Source: Bythopirellula polymerisocia
GTDB lineage: Bacteria > Planctomycetota > Planctomycetia > Pirellulales > Lacipirellulaceae
Reading direction: 5' to 3'
DNA length: 64,000 nucleotides
Assembly (NCBI RefSeq): GCF_007860015.1
Contig: NZ_SJPS01000002.1
Coordinates: forward strand, 434,898-498,897
Each line of letters opens with the position of its first letter. The stretch's first letter is position 1. Both the position numbers and the translations under genes were made by a program. Positions 60,701-64,000 of the stretch are shown here, in pieces. The notes beneath the pieces were generated by a model. That model did not search any database and was not told the DNA's origin. It saw only the letters and a list, made by a program, of their open reading frames with translations.

Positions 60701-60790
60701 TGGGAATACGAAGAAGAGGAGGAAGACCTTTGGGAGGATGAATCCGAGGAAGAAACTCCAGCCACCGAGCCAGGCCAACGGTCTGCTTGA
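57758..60790 (+). CDS. ftsK: FtsK/SpoIIIE-type DNA translocase with acidic linker and tail
   Basis: 1010 residues from the ATG at 57758. Four N-terminal membrane helices (LFTLMLLAVTAVLGVALF, YYLVGSLAVLSVVLMW, ALSLVAVSTLANML, AYILTLSVLLAGWLL) anchor it. A very acidic linker lies at about 207-281 (EYEYEYEDDGDEGEEEEWEY). The alpha/beta motor follows: SDNVCYEEHEKEVRRKAKIL, LIAGRTGTGKSVCLNSII (Walker A near 485), VIVADEMADLMMTAGKDV (Walker B) and HLILATQKPTVDVITGLIKS. The gamma winged helix is at about 748-809 (RGSVSLLQRCLGIGYGRAAR). Then, unusually, about 200 further residues of acidic low-complexity tail follow (EYEYEYEYEEEE region). FtsK pumps chromosome DNA at the division septum; many planctomycetes lack FtsZ but keep FtsK. 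Confidence 0.95.
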   Translation: MFENRSLRIDLFTLMLLAVTAVLGVALFTYNPADPPSTLVQPPQTEFQNACGPIGAYVAHYLFESIGLGAYYLVGSLAVLSVVLMWRGEIDQPVLRAVGWALSLVAVSTLANMLLPNMSPGPEIGAGGFLGAMGRVLLEAHFAATGAYILTLSVLLAGWLLSTDYFLFQAAAVTTRVSGRGILTLGHFSTSKPLLRKSRPESDVESADEVAEGEEEYEYEYEDDGDEGEEEEWEYEDEGEEEESDAADEEGVVIRTPASKQEAEAIAEEDEPAEQEEEEAAESPLKNKLASALGIGKKKSLLKKSEREEVISQLEAAEQQFPETEFDYELPPLDLLLESDNVCYEEHEKEVRRKAKILEKTFRNFGFNVKVVEIETGPVIAQYEVQLEAGLRLAKITNLADDLAIALRVPSVRIVAPIPGKNTVGIEVPNENRQLVRLREVIEESNGRAKRMKIPIYLGKDVSGNPLVVDLTTLPHLLIAGRTGTGKSVCLNSIILSMLMSRGPDEVRMLMIDPKMVELSGYRKLPHLMHPVVTDMKKAEAILAWGVDKMEERYQLLARAGVRHITVYNQLSEEELRQRIDPTSEAEWEQIPKQLPFIVIVADEMADLMMTAGKDVEQHIIRLAQKSRAVGIHLILATQKPTVDVITGLIKSNLPARIAFQVASRTDSRVVLDEMGADKLLGNGDMLFLSPGTSQLLRGQGTYLSDDEITRVVDFVGTDAPQFAKELIELKTKEEEEAAVPGQFKNRDDLYEAAVDIVVRERRGSVSLLQRCLGIGYGRAARLIDFMAEDGIVGEYNGSQAREVAISIEDWETMQAGGDSVEQPEDGPLTAVTVPPKPRRTNKVVPGTDELSDLEPETAVEEPSDLDYEISEESELEPSVPESDAEYDEEYEYDEEEEAELSDDAEKGSDLEASSDEEEEEYEYEDDEMDEEAADEENDVAEADEVEGDDAEYEYEYEYEEEETEGDGEVAESDEGEEDSEWEYEEEEEDLWEDESEEETPATEPGQRSA

Positions 60791-61186
60791 ATCTTGAATA
60801 TAGCTACAACTTTGACTGCCCTTAGTTACTACTTTCAACCTGCCGAATGCTGGAGTATCTACCCCCCCTTATTCTTGGGGAAATCCGCCCTAAGTGCTTA
60901 TAATACATCATCTTGCGCATTCTTAATTTCCCTCTGGCCAAATCAAATGGGGGTCATTCGACTAGCAACACGCCTATTTATCCTGAGAATTTTATGGACA
61001 AATTGTCGCACTCTGGTAGATTGAATAGTTGATAGCAGTTCAGAAGCTGCATCGTAGCGCACGGATTAGGATGGTGCGGGGACCGCTCGATTTGCCAGAA
61101 TTATGCCGATAAGCAAGCGCGGAAACTCGGTAAAGTAGCACTTTAAACTTACACCTAGGACACACTTTCTTTAGAGGGGCCCGCTC
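60791..61186. other. Intergenic region
   Basis: About 395 bases between ftsK and a PEP-CTERM gene. No gene or stable hairpin recognised; the last bases hold AGAGGGG, a ribosome site for the following gene. Confidence 0.5.
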
Positions 61187-61993
61187 ATGAACAGGACACA
61201 CAATTCGATTTCTTGCACAGCGATTTTATTCTCGCTTTCGCTGGTATTCACTCATAGCCAGCAACTACTTCAGGCCGGAACCATCGTTGATCTAACTACG
61301 CTAGGGAACACCGGTAACATCGGTGTCGGCTTTTTTGATACGAATGTTCAGCAAGCCACAGGCACAGGTGGGTTTGACACTTTCAGTCAACAATCACCTC
61401 AAGGCAACGGCACGACTTCTCATGCCTATAATACGACAGTAAACAATACGCTGGACAATAAGGCTTCTGATAACTTCAATCGCTCCATTCTCTTGAGCGA
61501 TATTCCTATTCAGAATCTAAGCGGTGTGCCTCACCGTCGGTTTAGCCTTGACATCAATGAATCGAAAGGCAACGGGGACGAATTCCTATCGCTCGACGAA
61601 ATACAAGTCTTCGTCGGTGGTACCGCCAACTCTAGCGTTACCAGCTTTACAGCTGGAATTCTTGACCACGATGGAACACTCGTTTATCGGATGGATACCG
61701 GTATGGATAACTGGGTTGCTCTAGATTATTCACTAAATGATGGCAGTGGATCGGGAGACATGTTTTTCTATCTGCCGGATTCGCTGTTTGATTCCTTCAG
61801 TGGCCCGGATGTTGTGACGCTGTACTCTCAATTTGGTTTGCAAGGGGTGGATCCTGCAGGCTTTACCGGGAATTTTGGCGCCTCAGCTAACTTCGAAGAA
61901 TGGGGGCTTCCTGCAGTTGCTGTCCCAGAACCTTGTTCCTTGCTAATCATGGTCGTATCGCTGGGCTTCATTAGCCTACGCAGAGCCTGCTGA
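61187..61993 (+). CDS. PEP-CTERM sorting domain protein
   Basis: 268 residues. Signal peptide (CTAILFSLSLVFTHSQQLLQ) followed by GTIVDLTTLGNTGNIGVGFF, NRSILLSDIPIQNLSGVPHR, RFSLDINESKGNGDEFLSLD and EIQVFVGGTANSSVTSF, a beta-rich body. The C-terminus is VPEPCSLLIMVVSLGFISLR RAC: PEP motif, membrane helix, Arg. A strong intrinsic terminator follows 28 nt after the stop. It stands alone as a monocistronic unit. Its body differs from the other PEP-CTERM proteins in the window. Confidence 0.85.
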   Translation: MNRTHNSISCTAILFSLSLVFTHSQQLLQAGTIVDLTTLGNTGNIGVGFFDTNVQQATGTGGFDTFSQQSPQGNGTTSHAYNTTVNNTLDNKASDNFNRSILLSDIPIQNLSGVPHRRFSLDINESKGNGDEFLSLDEIQVFVGGTANSSVTSFTAGILDHDGTLVYRMDTGMDNWVALDYSLNDGSGSGDMFFYLPDSLFDSFSGPDVVTLYSQFGLQGVDPAGFTGNFGASANFEEWGLPAVAVPEPCSLLIMVVSLGFISLRRAC

Positions 61994-62020
61994 ACTCTGT
62001 TAATTTTTTGACTGCCACCC

Positions 62021-62059
62021 AACGCCCAGGGATTGCAATCCTTGGGCGTTGTTGTTTTT
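62021..62059 (+). terminator. Intrinsic terminator
   Basis: AACGCCCAGGGATTG and its near-complement CAATCCTTGGGCGTT form a stem of about 14 pairs with a minimal loop, followed by GTTGTTTTTC. It ends the PEP-CTERM transcript and is placed between convergent genes. Confidence 0.9.
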
Positions 62060-62087
62060 CAACCTGTTTGCCGCGAGGCACGGTTCG

Positions 62088-63683
62088 TTACTTTCCAGTC
62101 TTTTTCGGTGCGTCCTGGATCATCGTGTCGAGCATCGTGCCGATCAGCGCAGTGGTCTCTTGGTCTTTCCCGCCTCCAGCACCACCTACAACCATCACGC
62201 GGGGGGTGATTTCGATGTCTCCCTCACCCACGATCTTAAGTAGTTCTAATAGCGCCGCATTGCCGCCACCGATTTGTTCGGCAATCACTCGATAAGCCTC
62301 GGACTGGGCCTCCGCCTTGATTTGCACGGCTTGAGCCTCGGCCTCCGCCGCTATGATTTGCTTCTCCTTATCCTTCTCAGCAATCTGCACAGCATAGGCC
62401 GCCGTGGCAAGCCGCTTCTCTTCCTCAGCTTCCTGTTCAGTCTTGGTGAGCTGCTTTTTCTGTTCGGCGGCCCGTTGTTGCTCCTTGAAGGTATCTTGCT
62501 CTTGAAGGGCAATTTCGCGATCTGTCTGGGTCTTTAAGAGATTTCCGAGGGTTTCCTCGTTTCCAACATCCCCGATGCGGACTCCTGTGATGGTGACGCC
62601 GATCTTGTCCATTTCATCCTTGAGCATAGATAAGGACTGCGATTCCTGATGCGATCGCTGCTTGACGTAGTCGAGCGCCTTAACCCCCTCGGCATTGTTG
62701 CGGAAGATCGCTCGCACGGCTGAGTTCATAATGCTTCGCAATCCATCTTGATCGTCTCCCACAGTAGCAACCAACAAAGGGGCATTCTCTGGTTTGATTT
62801 CAAATTCAATCCGCACGTCAACCGGAAAGGTAAAACCGTCTGAGGTACGGACCATGATTTCACGTTCCTCGTCTCCCCCAGCGCGTGCCCCTTGCTGTGA
62901 GGTATAAAGCACGATGTGTTTCTTGGTTGAGACTTTGGTGATTTCATACGCTTTGGTATTTAGATAGTACTGACCTTCGAGCAAGGGCACACGCCAGATA
63001 CCGCGATCGCCACGGGACACCAAATGCCGCGATTCGCCGATCCGAGCTTCGTCTTCCTCTGCACTTGATCTTTCGCCAACATTAGATTTCACAACACCCA
63101 CCGTGGCTTTTTCGATGGTCGTAACCGGAAAGATTTCCAGTTCGTACAGCCTCGGGTTGATGCGGTAGGAACCCGGCTTCAATACCGAAGTCTGAGGCCC
63201 CTTGTAGCCGCCCCCATCACCCAGGAAGAACTCGGCATCTTGTGCCATGAGTCGCTCGTCCTTTTCTTCCCACTCAGGTGCATAAGCCGTGTCGCGAGGC
63301 AATGGTTGGCCATCTGAGGCGTTCAAGATCCCCACGCTCCCAGCAGGAATCTCGTTCACTTCGCCGTATTCGATGTCGTAGATAAAAGGCCAGTACCAAG
63401 GGTGCCAACCCGGTGGCAGTATCTTGGCCTGTAAACCCTTTTCGCCGGAGGTGGCGATGATCTTGCCAGGGGGCAATGAGGTGAAGCCAATATTCTTAGT
63501 CACAATGCCGATCTTGTCTTCGCCCACATAGCGGAATGAAGCGAGTGAGAATCCCGCCAACAACACGAGCAAGGCAAAAGCAAACCCAGCTATACGCAAC
63601 TGGGGGGAGCGCATCTGAGTCGCACTGGCGATAATCATTCCTGCCAGAACCACTCCCAAGATTAAAAAAAGTACAGAGGACAT
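62088..63683 (-). CDS. SPFH/band 7 (flotillin-like) membrane protein
   Basis: 531 residues. Two N-terminal hydrophobic helices (VLFLILGVVLAGMIIASA, FAFALLVLLAGFSLASF) are followed by YVGEDKIGIVTKNIGFTSLP, LKPGSYRINPRLYELEIFPV, the band-7 beta-domain, and MVRTSDGFTFPVDVRIEFEI, NSAVRAIFRNNAEGVKALDY. A long charged coiled coil at about 390-480 (LQEQDTFKEQQRAAEQKKQL, AEEEKRLATAAYAVQIAEKD, AEAQAVQIKAEAQSEAYRVI) is typical of flotillin/prohibitin proteins that build membrane scaffolds. The C-terminal tail ends GGGKDQETTALIGTMLDTMI. An insertion of about 100 residues splits the band-7 domain (SAEEDEARIGESRHLVSRGD). Confidence 0.88.
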   Translation of the reverse strand: MSSVLFLILGVVLAGMIIASATQMRSPQLRIAGFAFALLVLLAGFSLASFRYVGEDKIGIVTKNIGFTSLPPGKIIATSGEKGLQAKILPPGWHPWYWPFIYDIEYGEVNEIPAGSVGILNASDGQPLPRDTAYAPEWEEKDERLMAQDAEFFLGDGGGYKGPQTSVLKPGSYRINPRLYELEIFPVTTIEKATVGVVKSNVGERSSAEEDEARIGESRHLVSRGDRGIWRVPLLEGQYYLNTKAYEITKVSTKKHIVLYTSQQGARAGGDEEREIMVRTSDGFTFPVDVRIEFEIKPENAPLLVATVGDDQDGLRSIMNSAVRAIFRNNAEGVKALDYVKQRSHQESQSLSMLKDEMDKIGVTITGVRIGDVGNEETLGNLLKTQTDREIALQEQDTFKEQQRAAEQKKQLTKTEQEAEEEKRLATAAYAVQIAEKDKEKQIIAAEAEAQAVQIKAEAQSEAYRVIAEQIGGGNAALLELLKIVGEGDIEITPRVMVVGGAGGGKDQETTALIGTMLDTMIQDAPKKTGK

Positions 63684-64000
63684 GAGTCGTTATCCCTATC
63701 GGTTAAATTGAGCCAATATCGCCGCCACTACAGGGACTAGAGAATCCACTTTCGATGGGCGGTTGATGCTCAAGGGTAGCATAACCGCGGTTTGTTCTCG
63801 GGCATTTCCTCCTCTAGTAGTAGTTTCACCTGCTAATTCGCCTCGCAACCAACGATCTTGCCCTGATTCCGAGGGGTGCCCAGATCCATTTCTAGCGTTT
63901 ATCGGGAAAATTAGGGCTGCTGAACCCATTTTCCTTGGCGACTGTCTACGCTAGGAGCTAGGAAATTCGTTAGAATATCCGGTTCCGTCTTTCCAGCGCA

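Noticed and set aside
60358-60765. Serine-rich 135-codon minus-strand open frame
   Set aside because: The complement of the acidic EY-repeat coding region of ftsK always reads as Ser/Tyr-rich; not a gene.
63696-63929. 77-codon minus-strand open frame just upstream of the SPFH gene
   Set aside because: Placed as if in an operon, but it has no visible ribosome site and no recognisable features; not supported well enough to list.

Overview
The window looks like a chromosomal segment of a planctomycete of the order Pirellulales, probably near the Lacipirellulaceae. The evidence is four PEP-CTERM proteins plus a fragment of a fifth, dockerin-like GDFD-x-DGDVDG-x-DFL-x-WQR segments, a DUF1559 prepilin-like protein, an ECF sigma factor with a FecR-type partner next to a sulfatase remnant, and a CHC2/Toprim-DUF3987 integrative element. 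This placement is inference from family content; there is no rRNA here.

Layout. 1-4.4 kb: an edge-truncated beta-helix protein, two PEP-CTERM proteins separated by a duplicated leader sequence, a carboxypeptidase-regulatory-like lipoprotein and a DUF1559 pseudopilin, all on the minus strand. 4.8-7.6 kb: ECF sigma factor, FecR/LamG-like membrane protein, and the decayed C-terminus of an arylsulfatase. 8.2-9.5 kb: PEP-CTERM protein and a small membrane protein. 9.6-18 kb (minus): a tightly coupled six-gene redox operon (PQQ-like propeller lipoprotein, NHL-like propeller, Tat ferredoxin, membrane polyferredoxin, membrane-anchored NuoE-NuoF fusion, NuoG/GltD-like flavoprotein) with no recognisable substrate-oxidising subunit. 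It is the best candidate for an undescribed system. 18.3-27.2 kb (minus): csrA, glgC, aceK and a 1400-residue malate synthase-isocitrate lyase 2 fusion, i.e. the glyoxylate shunt in one polypeptide beside its isocitrate dehydrogenase kinase/phosphatase.

28.2-44.1 kb is an accessory region of mixed composition. It holds a frameshifted AraC regulator, two D-aminoacylase-like amidohydrolases and a class A beta-lactamase with near-identical signal peptides, a DUF3299-NicO metal-exporter fusion, a DcaP-like porin, and a CoA-thioester cluster (MaoC, CaiB, two crotonases, YciA thioesterase, acyl-CoA ligase). 44.1-46.6 kb is a scrapyard: a small ORF, a membrane protein with a foreign C-terminus, a frameshifted P-domain protein and a truncated HsdM. 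About 46.9-52.5 kb is an integrative element in a tRNA-Met(CAT) gene; the stop codon of its integrase lies in the antisense of the tRNA anticodon loop.

52.7-64 kb returns to chromosomal genes: the TIGR03546/TIGR03545 pair, DUF3467, rsmG, truB, an FtsK translocase with acidic linker and tail, another PEP-CTERM protein and an SPFH/band-7 protein.

A 47-48 bp hairpin-forming repeat occurs three times, each in a decayed intergenic zone (7.7, 19.2 and 27.9 kb). All coordinates and motifs were read by eye from the sequence; family assignments rest on recalled motifs, not on database searches.
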